A DNA stretch of 64,000 nucleotides, from contig CM053162.1 of NCBI GenBank assembly GCA_028571685.1, forward strand, positions 67,382,351 to 67,446,350, written 5' to 3'. A program made the position numbers and the translations under genes. The stretch is from Heterohyrax brucei. Taxonomy: Eukaryota; Chordata; Mammalia; Hyracoidea; Procaviidae. Below, in pieces: positions 44,053-55,944 of the stretch. Every line of letters begins with the position of its first letter. Within the stretch, counting starts at the first letter, position 1. Below the pieces are notes generated by a model that ran no database searches, was not told the DNA's origin, and saw only the letters and a program-made list of their open reading frames with translations.

Positions 44053-44899
44053 TCAATACATCTTGACTGCATGTTAGATCAGTTTTAGACTGCAAAAGCT
44101 GATAGACACCTTCAAGGTCCTCATCTTTGGCATTAGTGACGAGTGGGTAAACTTGAATAATAGTCATATTGACTGATCTTCCTTGTAGGTCTACAGGGAT
44201 TATCCTGCTGTTGACAGTGTCACACTTCAGGACAGAACTTGAGATGCTCTTTTTTGGAGATGAATGCAGTGCGATTCCTTTTCAATTTGTCACCCACTGG
44301 GTACTAGGCCATTTGATTGTCTGATACAAAATGGCCAGCACCAGTCCGTTTCAATTCACTAAACCTTAGAATAATGATTTCTAGATGTTCAACTTCATTT
44401 TCAAGAGCTTCCAATTTTCTTATATTCATACTTCCACATGTCGTAATTTCTGAATGTTGATGGACATGTAGCTTCTTTTCATTTTATTTTGAGTTGCATC
44501 ACATCAACAAATAAAAGTCCCTAAAGCTTATCTTATTTACACAAATGCCTTCCCATCTGAGGGGCTCAGCTCCTGGCACTGTATCAGACAGGGCTCCACT
44601 GCTATTCACAAGGTTGTCATTAGCCCCCTTTGTTTTGGAAGGAGACTCCTGGTCCTTTTTCCTAGTCTCTGCTAATCTGGAGGTTCTGCTGAAACCTGCT
44701 GGTGTTTGAAATACTAGTAGTATAGCTTCCAGTATCAAGATGACGTGCAAGACATCAATCTTTGAAAAACGGACAGATATAGAGTGGAATGAGTAGCCCT
44801 CTAAGGGAAATAACTGGAGTTCTAAAATGAATAAAAAGAGTGGGATGGAATCTGTGTAAGAAGCCAAGATCTATCACTGTCTATGTTTTCCTCATTATT

Positions 44900-45130
44900 A
44901 TTTTCCCAGTATAGATTGTATCCTAAAATTGATATAGCTACTTTTGGTCAATTTATTATTTCAGTAACTCCTTAACTCATCTTCTAGAGTTTTTTATTTA
45001 TAGATTATGTCATCTACAAACACTGATAATATTTTCAGTAAGGAGGGCAATGCATCCTGTCACCATTCTTGTAAGTTAGAGAGTCTGGAATATTAAATAG
45101 CAGTTGTCAAAATAGCCACTCTTGACTGGT
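44900..45130 (-). mobile_element. Old LINE-1 ORF2 fragment
   Basis: Antisense: 'tagattatgtcatctacaaac', 'gggcaatgcatcctgtcacc', 'actcttgactggtttatt'. Diverged. Confidence 0.5.
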
Positions 45131-45134
45131 TTAT

Positions 45135-46975
45135 TGTAAAACCACATTTCCTAAATGAACCAGTTGGTTAAAAGTGACTTCAATCTAAATGACAAAACAA
45201 TTATTTTTAGCCTAATAAATGAAAAAAAACAAGTTATTGGGAAAAATGTTAAGAAAGTCAATGAAAAAATAAAGTATGCTTAGTAGAAAACCCTGAGAAA
45301 GTATGAAAACTTATTGTTTAACTATAGGGATATAAAGGGATCATAGTGAAAGAGCCCAGAAAATTCAGATGAAAAAACAAGTGAATGGAAGCATTTAGCA
45401 TATGACAGATATGAAAATGAATTCTTAAGAAAATAATAGACTATAAAAATAATGAAGCCACATGCATTCTAAATACCTAATAAAATTCTTGTATTAAAAA
45501 ATCATTTGGAAATTTACCAAAGATTTTTATGTGAAAATATAAAACAATAAAATAAGTTGATTGTTAAATAAAAGAATCAATCAGTAGATATGTTACTACT
45601 GGCATGCCAAAATCTGAGGCATTACTAAATTGGTAATAATTTTGTGTCAGCCATAAAAAACAAATAAATGCAATCTCCATCATAATTTGAAATTGATTTG
45701 TCACCACTTCCATATTTTCAAAATTAATTATACTTTGATGTAACTACCCAATGTTAATGTATGTTTCAGCCATCCTAATATGAATATATAGAGAATAAAA
45801 GTGTATCTGTATGTTCTCCTAGCATTGTGTGCAACAGCCACATAAAAGCAAATCAGTTACTACATAAATAACTACAGATAATTAAATTTCTGTGATATAG
45901 TGATATAATAGTTTGTCATCACTGCAAATGAAAACATTGACCTCTTTCTGCTGATACAGAAATACCACCTAGGTAAGGTGTCTGTACACATTCCCAAAAA
46001 TGACAGACTTGTTTTTGTGATATGGAAATACTATGCTGGTATATCGTGTGTGGATAAAAGAGTCTACATAAATAGAGACTTAAACATACAAACAGTAATG
46101 GAGGTGGTACACAACTGAGTGACGTAAGGTCACTGAGAGTCAGAGCCTGCTCAGGGACACCCAGTAACCACCACAAAGACATCTAAAAAGTATTACATCT
46201 ATTACCCAAATGTAATAATACTCTACAGTAGCATGTTTTCAGTAATAAGAGGATTAAGATAATTTTTATTTTAACTTTCCACTCTTTTATGCTATTTGAG
46301 TTTCTAGACAAGCCTGCATTATTTAATAATAGTAACAAGAGCAACAGCAACAATGTTACACGTGAATTGTGTTTTACATTCTAGGGGTATGGATGATGTA
46401 GGGAGGTGTACCAATTATCACACATGCTCCATGCCCTGAGAAACAAAATTTCTATTGACATAACATAATAAGGATACACCTGAATCAGTACTGAAAACTG
46501 ATGTCAGCAGCTCTTTGCTTCAAAAACATTCAAGAAATTGTAGGTCAGAGTCCAGCCTGGGATGGAGCATCTGCAGTGCTTTGTTTCCCAAGAAGTAGCT
46601 GCATCCTTGGGCGGTAATGAGGGAACATGTCTCAGAAGCCCTCCTCTAAGGTTCCCAGAGCTGTAGACAGGAGCCATAATCAAGTGTCAGCCACGGTTCA
46701 TAGCAGCAGCAGGCGACACATGCTTTCCTTCACGATGTCATCAGTAAGGTACACGGAGGAACCTGTAGGTCAAAGGGGAAGCGAGCAGGGACAGCACGGA
46801 GGAAGACAGGATGTGGGGCTGCCTTCTTGAGAGGGCAAGGCACAGAAAATATTCTGAGACCTCTAAACTCGTTCTGCAGCTGAAAAGAAAGGGTATAATA
46901 CGTAAAAGGTAGAAAAGAATCCATTTTTTATAAAAATAGAAAAAGAAAACTCTTAAAGTTTTACTTGTTGATTCT
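45135..46975. other. Unassigned
   Basis: AT-rich to about 46350, then a more balanced stretch to 46860 (46510-46850). No known element or coding feature. The latter could be tested for conservation. Confidence 0.35.
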
Positions 46976-46989
46976 CTAACCAGTTTTTT

Positions 46990-47112
46990 TTGCATTTAAC
47001 ATTTTATTTTATTTATTTTTTATTATCTTTTTTATTATGACTGAGTGAAAATGTACATTCGCATATAAATTTACATGCCCACCTGTATGCAGCTTCCACT
47101 GCTCCAACAGAA
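46990..47112 (-). mobile_element. Very short LINE-1 3' end
   Basis: 'attatgactgagtgaaaatg', 'tttacatgcccacctgtatg', 'cagcttccactgctcc': only about 75 bases of 3' UTR plus a long impure A-tail (poly-T side 46990-47035). Candidate target duplication aaccagtttttt (46978-46989) and aaacagtttttt (47113-47124). Confidence 0.75.
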
Positions 47113-47249
47113 AAACAGTTTTTTATTTTTATTTTTTTTAAGATCGCACTGGACAGGGACAATACATACTAAAACTTTTTCATAATTGACAATTTAGAGT
47201 TTGGGTGAAGCGTCACATGATTTGAATCCTGCCTTTAGAATCTGGCCAC

Positions 47250-47455
47250 AGCCTCTAGTGGGGCAAGCTGTGCCGGCTTGGCCACCAGCTAGACAACGGT
47301 TTGACGCTCTGGTGACGGCACGAAGCAGGTCGTGCCAGCTGTGGGTCTCCTCGGCCGAATGTCGCCTGCGTCGTCCGTTCCTCGCCCTTGTCTGGCTGCA
47401 GGGTGCTGCACACGCTCAGAGAGAGACTTGTCCACCAACACAGCCGTTTAGGTAA
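47250..47455. promoter_or_regulatory. CpG-dense patch of unknown role
   Basis: By eye count there are 15 CpGs between 47273 and 47448, in a window where CpG is otherwise scarce outside young SINE and RTE tails. It matches none of the repeat families recognised here. Short overlapping frames on both strands have no known domain. It could be an unmethylated regulatory element, the GC-rich part of an unrecognised LTR, or a recent insertion. The type chosen is a placeholder. Confidence 0.3.
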
Positions 47456-47554
47456 ATTTACAATCCCCTGCTCAAAAATATGTGAAAGCATTTTATATGT
47501 AAAAATTACAGATAATTCGTAAGTACGTGCAAATTCAAATCTAAGGAATGAGAA

Positions 47555-47632
47555 GAACTGCATGAACTAGACAATTTCCTAGAAAGAAGTTTTCAAAAAT
47601 AACCACAAGAAATTAACATCACTTTAGACTTA
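47555..47632 (+). mobile_element. Possible LINE-1 ORF2 scrap
   Basis: 'ctagacaatttcctagaaag' matches a well-known ORF2 stretch. Too short to be sure. Confidence 0.35.
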
Positions 47633-47654
47633 AACCTTAAAATGTAATATTATA

Positions 47655-47835
47655 TTCCAGAAAAAGAGTTCCAAAATTGCTTTGAAGGGTGAACTAGGCA
47701 CTGACATCAGTGCACAGGTTCCTGAGAGGGAGTATTTTGAAGGTGACTGTAGTGATGTGAAGTAATGACGTATGTAGCAAGCCCTTTTTTTTAGGATGAG
47801 CCTGAGAACTTAATTGGCAGTCTCATGTTACACAC
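47655..47835 (+). mobile_element. Mariner 3' end, third copy
   Basis: 'gagttccaaaattgctttg', 'gtattttgaaggtgactgtag', 'agcaagcccttttttttagg', 'cttaattggcagtctcatg'. Same family as 37697-38275. The sequence to 48550 is unassigned. Confidence 0.7.
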
Positions 47836-48554
47836 AGTAGCAAGCTAGAAACTTTTACTTAAGCCAAATGGAATAAAGGGACACAGTTTACCCTTCTTTC
47901 TAAAGCAACAAAATACATGAAAAGATAGTTTTTAATCCTGTGGGTATCAGTTGACATGAAGGAAAGACAGTGACTTTCAGAAGATGTAAAACAAAGGAAT
48001 CCCTGCAAAAGACTCAGCTGACTGTTTAATGAGGGTGTCCAGGTTGCAGCTCAGGGAGAGAGACCCCAGGAAGAGCCTGGCAGGCTCTCTGGTTGGAGAA
48101 GACACATCTAGAGGAGCCAAAGTAGCTGAACTTTCAAAGGTGGGGTGAACAAGAAGGAAAGAGAAGTCACACGTGACCAGAAATGTGCCCATTCCCTCTG
48201 GTCAGGCCAGAAAACATTGCCTCTAGAGATGCAAGTATTTAGCACCAGAGCAAAGTCTGATCTGAGTCTATCTAGCAACTCTGGAAAGCAAGGCCTCAGG
48301 ATTAAGCCAAGTCTGTGGAATTTAACTTCTTTGTAAAGTAAAGAAAAAGACAGCTCACAATTTTTTTACAGAATTCCTGAAGTGTCACCACCCAGCAAAG
48401 TAAACTTCACAATTATTGACAACCAATAAAACTTATCCAGGTGTATGATGAAGCAGAGAAATAGGACCTACAGTGGAGAGAAAAATTAACAATAGAAGAC
48501 TTGTCAGAGCTAAAACAGGCTCGAACAGGCATTGTGCTTCATGTGTACAATCAT

Positions 48555-48688
48555 TCTGGGAAATGATTTGACCACCTCTTAAAAAAAAAAAATACATGAT
48601 CCAGCCATTCAGTGTTCAAGAAAATGAAAGTATTTGTCCATGCAAATATTGGTAATAGCCCAAACTGGAGAACATCTCCGCAGTCTCA
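48555..48688 (+). mobile_element. Old LINE-1 3' part, before RTE derivative
   Basis: 'catgatccagccattcagtg', 'tatttgtccatgcaaatattg', 'aatagcccaaactggagaac'. Continues at 49030-49210. Confidence 0.6.
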
Positions 48689-48689
48689 T

Positions 48690-48975
48690 GTCAAATTGTT
48701 GTTGGTAGGTGCAACAGTATCAGCCCCTGCAGAACCCTGTGTTCACAGTGAAACAGTGCCTAGTTCAGCTCCATCCCTCAAGTCACGTACAGGCCAGAAC
48801 TTTTGATCCATAGGCTTTACAGTGGCTGACTTTCAGAAATTTGTCACCAGGCCTTTCTTCTTGGTCCACCTTAGTTTGGAAGTTCCATTGAAACTTAATC
48901 AGTGTCAGAGCAACAAAAAAGCCTTTATTGGCAGGTAGTGGCCACACCAGGGGTACGCTGACCAGGAATAAAACC
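48690..48975 (-). mobile_element. RTE deletion derivative (both ends joined)
   Basis: Minus strand. It starts with an RTE-type tail ('attgttgttggtaggtgc', 'gtgaaacagtgcctagttc') and then passes straight to blocks of the RTE 5' region ('aggcctttcttcttggtcc', 'agtttggaagttccattg'). The endonuclease and RT regions are absent. It resembles a non-autonomous RTE-derived SINE. It sits inside an old L1. Confidence 0.6.
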
Positions 48976-49029
48976 TAGATCTCCTGTGATAACTCTAACA
49001 TTCAACCACCAACAGTCATAGTGCCCAGT

Positions 49030-49210
49030 TAAGAGAGAAGCACATGGTGGTATATACACATGAGGACTGTTACTCAGCCATGAAAAGAATGGGCAATTGA
49101 CACACGTAACAACCTTAATAACAATAACAAATAACAACATAATTATGCCAATTGAAAGTAGTCAGGCCAGAAGGACTATGGGCTATATGAATGCCCAATT
49201 CACATACTTG
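49030..49210 (+). mobile_element. Old LINE-1 3' end, after RTE derivative
   Basis: 'atggtggtatatacacatgag', 'gttactcagccatgaaaag', 'tgaaagtagtcaggccag'. Picks up where 48688 stops. Confidence 0.6.
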
Positions 49211-49630
49211 ACCCTGAATATTATGTAAATTTTCCCTCACTTTGAAAACTGTACCCACATATACTCACCATGGATTCTTCATCACGATCACCTTTAAACC
49301 ACTGAAAACGCTTTCAGCCTTTTCTTGCACTAAAATAAAGCTAAATGAAAACCTCATGCACCTGGTACCAGTTTACAAGGGCAGAGTTATGGACCGATAT
49401 TGTTGCTAGCCCAGGACTGCCAGCGTGCGCTGTATGATTCATTGATATGCAGGTCTAGAATACACAAACAAATATGCAGACTCACAAAGTAGAGCTATTC
49501 TTCCCTCAGCACAGAAGTGAGAATGTGGGGAATGGTATGATGGAGGATTATTTTTGAGGGTGATGAGTATGTTTATTATATTGACTATGATTTTAAACAC
49601 ACACATGTATTCATGCATACCTAAATGTAT

Positions 49631-49790
49631 CCCAAATCCACTGCTGTCCAGTGGAGTCTGACTCATAGCAACCCTACAGGACAGAGTAGAACTCCCCCAC
49701 AGAGTGTCCAAGGAGCACCTGATGGATTTGAACTGCTCACCTTTTGATTAGCAGCACAGTTCTTAAGTACTACACTACCAGGGTTTCCAC
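49631..49790 (-). mobile_element. AfroSINE, cluster member 1
   Basis: 'actgctgtccagtggagtctg', 'catagcaaccctacaggac', 'gaactgctcaccttttgatt', head 'ctaccagggtttcc'. Flanked by taaatgtat on both sides (near 49623 and 49794). Confidence 0.85.
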
Positions 49791-49800
49791 ATAAATGTAT

Positions 49801-49970
49801 AAACCAAAACCAAACTCACTGCCATCAAGTCGACTCCAACTGATAGCAGTCCTATAGGACAGAGTAGAACTGCCCCATAGAGTTTCCAAGAAGTGCCTGG
49901 CAGACTCAAACTGTAGACCTCTTGGTTGCCAGCTGAAGCACTTAACCACTGTACCACCAGGTTTTCCACA
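49801..49970 (-). mobile_element. AfroSINE, cluster member 2
   Basis: 'actcactgccatcaagtcgac', 'gccccatagagtttccaag', head 'gtaccaccaggttttcc'. Same orientation as member 1 and only about ten bases from it. Its right flank taaaagtat resembles the shared target sequence. Confidence 0.85.
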
Positions 49971-50000
49971 TAAAAGTATGCACACAGGTATATACATACT

Positions 50001-50145
50001 GGTCTGCTAACCAAAGTTTGGCAATTTGAATCCATCAAGCCACTCTTTGGAAACCCTATTGGGTAATTGTACTCTGTACTATAGGGTGACTTTGAGTTGG
50101 AATTGATTCCTTGGCAATTGTTTGGTTTGGCTTTTTTGGTAGCAT
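50001..50145 (+). mobile_element. AfroSINE, cluster member 3, inverted
   Basis: 'ggtctgctaaccaaagtttgg', 'tttggaaaccctattgggta', 'gactttgagttggaattg', tail 'ttgtttggtttggc'. Opposite orientation to the other two. The head is partly missing. Confidence 0.8.
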
Positions 50146-50149
50146 TTTA

Positions 50150-53100
50150 ACTACATGTCAGTATAACTGATGAGGAAATTTGTCCCAAACGTCTTTAGGA
50201 AATTAGAGTTGCTGTTTTTTTATAACAGTACAAATAAATTAAAATACAATTTTATATCTTGAAATTTTAAATGAAAACATCTGTATATAAAGCTCTACAA
50301 AGTAACCCTACTAAAACCAGTAACAATTCATAATTACTTTGTTTCTTCCTAGTAAGGAATTTAATTCTAAAAATTCCTTATCATTAAATTGTATAAAAAA
50401 TAAAAGAATACATCCATTTAGAAAACAAGTATTACCAATTTCAAATAACTTTGCTCCCAAACTCTTTAAAGTACTAACTATACAAAACTACATCATTAAC
50501 AACACATCTGGCTGAAAGGACAATGAAAAACAAGAGGGTTAAAAAAAAAAAAACGCACAGTAATATGTTAGAAAACAAAAGAAATGAAAATTTTATTTTT
50601 CACACTCTGAATGATATATTGAAGGACAAATTTCACAGAAAATATATGAGGCTTTGTGCAGGAATCTTTAAAGTTCTAATGATACCTGTAGGAGGCTTAA
50701 AGATAGAAAAGACATTTTTTCGACAATATAATCTTGTAAAAACTTTAGTCATCTTTTTGTTTATTCCTTTAAAATCTTGGGACTATCTAAATTTAATTTT
50801 ATAATCTTTGAGCTCAACTTTTTCTAAGATTTGTTTCTGAGCTTTAACGTCATTGGGTCCCTATAAAAATAATCAGTTTCATAGTAAAGATTTTTTTTTA
50901 TTAATACATTAAATTGTTGATTTTGTTTCCTGTAGAAGAAGAGCAGGCTAAAGGATCGTGTGATTCATTTTAGGGGTGCTCACAGCTAGACTGAAATGCT
51001 TGTCCTTCTGAAGAACATTTGTGAAAAAATAACCGGCAATAACTCCGTCTTGAGTTTTTTGTAGGGCCTCTCGTGATGCCCTAGGAAGGTCCTTGTATTA
51101 AACTGCTGTTTTGAGAGCCCTGATCATTAGCTGCTTCTAGGTCTGGTTCTGATATCTACGTCTCAAACGTCCTGTTATACTGAATGATGAGAGCTGGAAA
51201 TGCTTCTGTTCTTTACCCTCAACTCCCAGTAGAAACATCTTTTAATTCAACAAGTCAACTTCAGCATCATATTTCCAGTTCATCATTAACTCTGCATTTT
51301 CTCTACTTCAGTCTTTCAAATTCTTTAGTTATGAGCCTTGATAACATATTCCACAGATTAATTTTAAAATATTATCCCTTAGCAATTTCTAGGACAGTGA
51401 ATGTGAGGAAAGTACCTGGTATTAAATAACCACAGTTCAATTTAGGCTCCTTTTGCCTTGAGTCACACTCTAGATGAATAATTATTGCTTCTAGTTCCAT
51501 TGAGTGCTATCCATTGGTTCTGTCTTGGCAAGCTTATTATTTTTTCCAGGAATACTAGGTCTTCAAATAGAAATGAATTGGCATAACTTTCTGTTCTGTA
51601 TGAGTCTCTCCCACAGTGCTTGGGACATAAGAAATTGCCCTCTTTAACCAGCCCTGGACCTATCCTGATAAACACCAACATAAACGACAAATAATTTTGT
51701 TATAAATCAGTTCTAGATCTCTATTATACAAGCACTTCTGCCCCTGGAAAATCCTATGAAATAATTCAATTATTTGTTGAGTACTCTTTGTATATGCACT
51801 CTTGAGCACGTGCCTCAGAGGACATAAAATGACTCAGAAACAAATCCTGCTGCTTAAACTGCTGCCATTTTCTTGGGTGTTAGATGAACAGGCACAGTTA
51901 TGTTACACAAAGTGTCACAGGGCGTCTATTTCTTTTTGTGTCTGTGTATGTTTGTGTTTGGATGAAAAGAACAGTTAACAAAAAAACTGGATAGTGGTTT
52001 GGTAGTTCTGAAGTGAGACAAACTACAACCTGATGAAAAAGACCAGGGAAGTCCATGCAGAAGGTGTGGCATTTACACTGAAGACCAGGTGGGGTTCCAG
52101 CCTATTTATGTATTGGCATCAAGTAGGGAATGGGGAGTTGTTCTGAACTTTGCATTTTAGGTGAGATTATGAATTCCATCATCAGAATAATGGACGTAAG
52201 CAAACAGTTTCTCTTTTCTGAGTCTCCATGATCTTTTATAAATGATGGTGAAAACAGTATGCTAACACAGCGTTTCTATGAAGTTTAAGTTAGAAGGCAC
52301 TACGTTAGCATAATCCTTGGTTGGCTAACGTTGATGTTGTTTACTAATTATTGTTAGCATTCCTATGAGGACAAAATAGTGGCAAGATGAATAACATGAG
52401 TAGAAGCCTGGAAGTAACAAAGAAGGAGCATTTTTGAAAAATGGTGGAAGTGAATTTTGATTTGGGCATAAGGTTCATCTGGGGACTAGCGACACGGTGG
52501 AAAGGCTAGAAAAACAGATTGGGAATTTATATGGGGCTTAGGTGCCAGGTTGATAAATTTATAATTAATTTGGCATACATAAAAAGAGTCACGGAAGTTA
52601 ATTGAGCATGGAAGTCCTATAATTGGGTCTGTTCTTGAAGAAGATTAGTCACGGACTTTTGTGAAAAGAGAAGAGCAATAAGGAGGCCTGTGTATGGCTG
52701 GTAAGGTAGGTGAGTAAACAGAATAATGCCCTCGACATGGACAGTAGCTGTAGTTACTGGAGGAGGTCAGTCAGCGCATCGCAGAAGAAGTTGCGTAGGA
52801 AGGCTCGGGGTAGAACGTAGAAAATGAACAGAGTTGACAAAGTCCTGTCCCAACAACTGGAGATACAAGCGGAACTATCTCTCTATATATTAAAAAAAAA
52901 ACAAAAAAAAACCTGTAATAGCAGGTAAGAGAAGAAAGCAAAGATAGGGAAAATTGTTCTTTAGAGAATGTAGTAATTTTTGATTGGAAAATAATAAGCT
53001 TAACAAATCAGTGGGACATATAGGCTAAGAACAAGAAGTCAGTTAAAATCCAAGTTACTACTAAAGAGTGAACAGTGCTGAGTAATACTTATTCTGGAGA

Positions 53101-54110
53101 TGTTTTTCATTAGGTTTACATGGGAGATACTGGAGAACTGAGGCCCTAAAGATGAAAGATTTTAGGAAAAGAAAAAGAAGACAAGAGATCTGAGAGGAGA
53201 CTCCTGATTCTATTTCTTTAGCTTGTCTAAGCTATTCTGATTGTAGGGAGAACACTCAGAATTGCAGGCTTCTTGGCTTGGCATACTTGTTTGCACCAAA
53301 CGTCGGCATGCATGCATCACTCAGGTTAACACAACACACATCAGCTCATTGCCAGTTCACGCTTGGTTCTAAGAAGCTATGCAATGGGCAATAGAGGACC
53401 GACACAAGGAACCGCATCACCTGTAGTCCACATTGAGGTATACCAGTGTGAGGCAGCCGGAAACTCGTGCCATAGCCAAGAACTCGTCAATGGACAAGTT
53501 AAAGATAATCTCAGTCTTTTCGGCATTTCATTCTTTATTCGCTACACAAACCTCATATTAATTTCATCTCTACATTATTCCTCGAGGTGGACGTAGTGTG
53601 ACTAAGTTATTCTCCATTTATAATTTTATGTTAATTGAAATTTCTCATTGTAACACAATTAAGGGAATAACATTGGTTACATATTTGTGCCCTCTGCTTT
53701 TCTGGAGCAAACTTGTGACTCATCCCACCTCTAGGGTCACATTCTTGCAAACATTTAAATATTCAGTCAAACATTGTCTCCTGAGTTTACTAAGTCCCAC
53801 ATAGCGTATTTTATTGTATGTTGGTCTAGTCTCTGTCTTCAGTATGTCACCCCTTTCACAGATATTTTTCCTACTAATACTGATAACAAAAATATGAGGA
53901 AGTCTTATTTTTACCTAGGTGAATGACAAAGAAAAAGAGCTAAAGCTCTCAGAAAAGTAGAACAAAGAAATTTTCACACCATGAGAAATTTCATTAAAAA
54001 AAATTAAGGAAAGAGTAGACTTTGCAAAAACATGACAGTATAAAAAATTTATGGATATTTTGTTAACTTAAAAGATTTTGTTAACAGCTTAGGGATATAT
54101 TTCTAAACAA
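50150..54110. other. Long unassigned region
   Basis: About 4 kb without AfroSINE, RTE or young L1, unusual for this window. The stretch 52380-53180 has features of an old mammalian interspersed repeat that I cannot name. 53280-53600 is slightly CpG-richer. Frames of 60-95 codons (for example 50523-50804) show no domain. Confidence 0.35.
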
Positions 54111-54116
54111 TATTCA

Positions 54117-54248
54117 GAGAAAAATCAGATGCTAAGTGAGAGGAAGATAGAGCCATCAAATTAGCTTAGACTTCTAAAAGCTATTTACTATGGAAGATTG
54201 GCTATTTAAGCTAAATAACTAGTCTAGTAATAGTTGTAATCATTCTTT
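54117..54248 (+). repeat. Diverged repeat, copy 1
   Basis: 'gctaagtgagaggaagatag' and 'ctagtaatagttgtaatc' recur at 54938-55070. Possibly old L1 3' UTR. Confidence 0.45.
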
Positions 54249-54664
54249 CCCTTCATTGTCATATTGTAGACAGAAAAACAAAAAAGAAAAGAAAGAGAAA
54301 GAAAAAAGAAAAAGGAGAACATGTGGTAAGATCCTGTCTTAATTGGTATTCATAAACTATATACTAAGATTAATAACACTTGGTTCTTTTTTTCCCCCCA
54401 CTTACTTTGTTATAAATATGGAACCTAAAAATAAACAAATCAGTATCTCTAGCCTTGATATTTCACTCAAGATCCTGGATCTTTTTTCCAAATAACAGCT
54501 TTAATTCCCCACCCCTCATCTCAGTATAGTAACAGAAATGTTGATTCTTCAAAATGTCTCTTACAATTACTATTTATTGTCATTCTTATTGCAGAAATTG
54601 TACTGTTTTCCTTTATCCCCTCAGGTCTGAAAAACAAAATCAGATTCCTAAGAGACAACTCTTA

Positions 54665-54892
54665 ATGGCCTTTAAAATTTATTGTGGTGATATATACATA
54701 AAAAAATATTGACATTTCAACATTTCTTTGTGCATTGAGTATATCAAAACAATCAACACTGTTTCCAAATTTTGTCACTACCCTTAACAAAACTCTGCAC
54801 TCCTCAAGCAATACCCCTCTTAGGTCCCTTCCCACCTGCCCCAGGTGACTGCTAAGAAACTTTGGTGTCAGTGTATTTATATATTCTATGCC
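54665..54892 (-). mobile_element. Old LINE-1 3' UTR
   Basis: 'cctttaaaatttattgtggtg', 'gacatttcaacatttctttg', 'ctctgcactcctcaagcaat', 'cccaggtgactgctaag'. This order is typical of old L1M 3' UTRs read antisense. Confidence 0.65.
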
Positions 54893-54917
54893 AAGTAGCC
54901 AAGTGCCATCGAGTCGT
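54891..54917 (-). mobile_element. Micro-fragment of SINE/RTE 3' tail
   Basis: 'gccaagtagccaagtgcc' 'atcgagtcg': about 26 bases inside the old L1. tatattct before and tatatgct after may be a target duplication. Confidence 0.5.
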
Positions 54918-54937
54918 ATATGCTTCATATAATTAAT

Positions 54938-55070
54938 AGAGAAAATCATATGATAAGTGAGAGGAAAATGGAAGCAGCAAATAGAGCTGATTATTTCAAA
55001 AATTAGGTGTTTATGTTTGAAAATTGAAATAGCGAGCCAAAGACCTAACTAATAGTTATAACTGTTCCAA
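54938..55070 (+). repeat. Diverged repeat, copy 2
   Basis: Direct counterpart of 54117-54248: 'gataagtgagaggaaaatgg', 'ctaactaatagttataac'. Confidence 0.45.
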
Positions 55071-55944
55071 TATTGTGGTCAGGGCAATGATAAAGCAACA
55101 TATTGTGATGGAAAAAGAATATTAATTAAAATAGTACTCATTTTGTTTGCAGAGTTTTGCATCTATATTTATAAAGGACATCACAAGAGTTTTCTTGTCT
55201 GGCTTGGGTATCATGGTAATATTTGCACCAGACAATGAGTCAGAAGTACTCTTTCCATTTCAAATTTTTAGAAGAATTTAAGAAGGATAGGTGTAATTTT
55301 CTCTATAAATATTTGGTAGAATTTCTGGTGAAGCCATCTGATTCAGGACTTTTTGTTTGTTTGTTTAAATTGGATGGCCTTTGTTTGCTGATTCAATTTC
55401 CTAACTTATGATTGGTCTATTGAGATTTTTTTTGTCCTCATGAATCAATTCAGGTAGTTTATCTGTGTCTGGGAACCCATCTACCTCATCTGAATTAGCT
55501 AATTTTTTACAGGAGTAGGAGTGTTCACAGTGTTCTCCCCTGATCTTTCTTTATGTTTGTAGAATCTGATGGAATGGTCCCGCTGTTATTTCCAATTTTA
55601 CTTGTGTTTTCTCTCTGTTTTCATCAGTCTGGTTCAAGTTTGACAATTTTATTGATCACTTCTGAGAACTAGCTTCCAGTTTTATTGCTCTTCTCTCTCT
55701 CTCTCTTTTTAATGCCCTGTTTCACTTATTTCTTCTTTCATTTAGTTTCCTTGCTTGCTTCAGGTAGTTTTAGGTTTGGTTTGCTCTTCTTTTGCTGGTA
55801 CCTCTGGTTGTAGCATTAGATTATTGATTTGAGATCTTTCTTCTTTTGTAATGTAGGCTTTATTGCTATAAATTTCCCTCCAAGCACAGCTTTTCCTGTA
55901 TTTTATATGTTTGGTGTATTGTATTTATATATTCTTTCGATTGT

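Larger units (their letters stand above)
41070..44788 (-). mobile_element. RTE LINE, near full length, split by an L1 and a SINE
   Basis: Minus strand, from the tail ('ggtcagaccgactctacaac') through the C-terminal region, RT, endonuclease (44053-44300) and 5' region (to about 44788). The RT catalytic box reads YAND (about 41802-41813), so the first catalytic Asp is mutated. It hosts a SINE at 42690-42835 and an L1 end at 43596-44052. Frames are heavily broken. Confidence 0.85.

Noticed and set aside
43660..44066. Two opposed frames of 124 codons
   Set aside because: Both cross an L1 3' UTR nested in RTE, which is non-coding.
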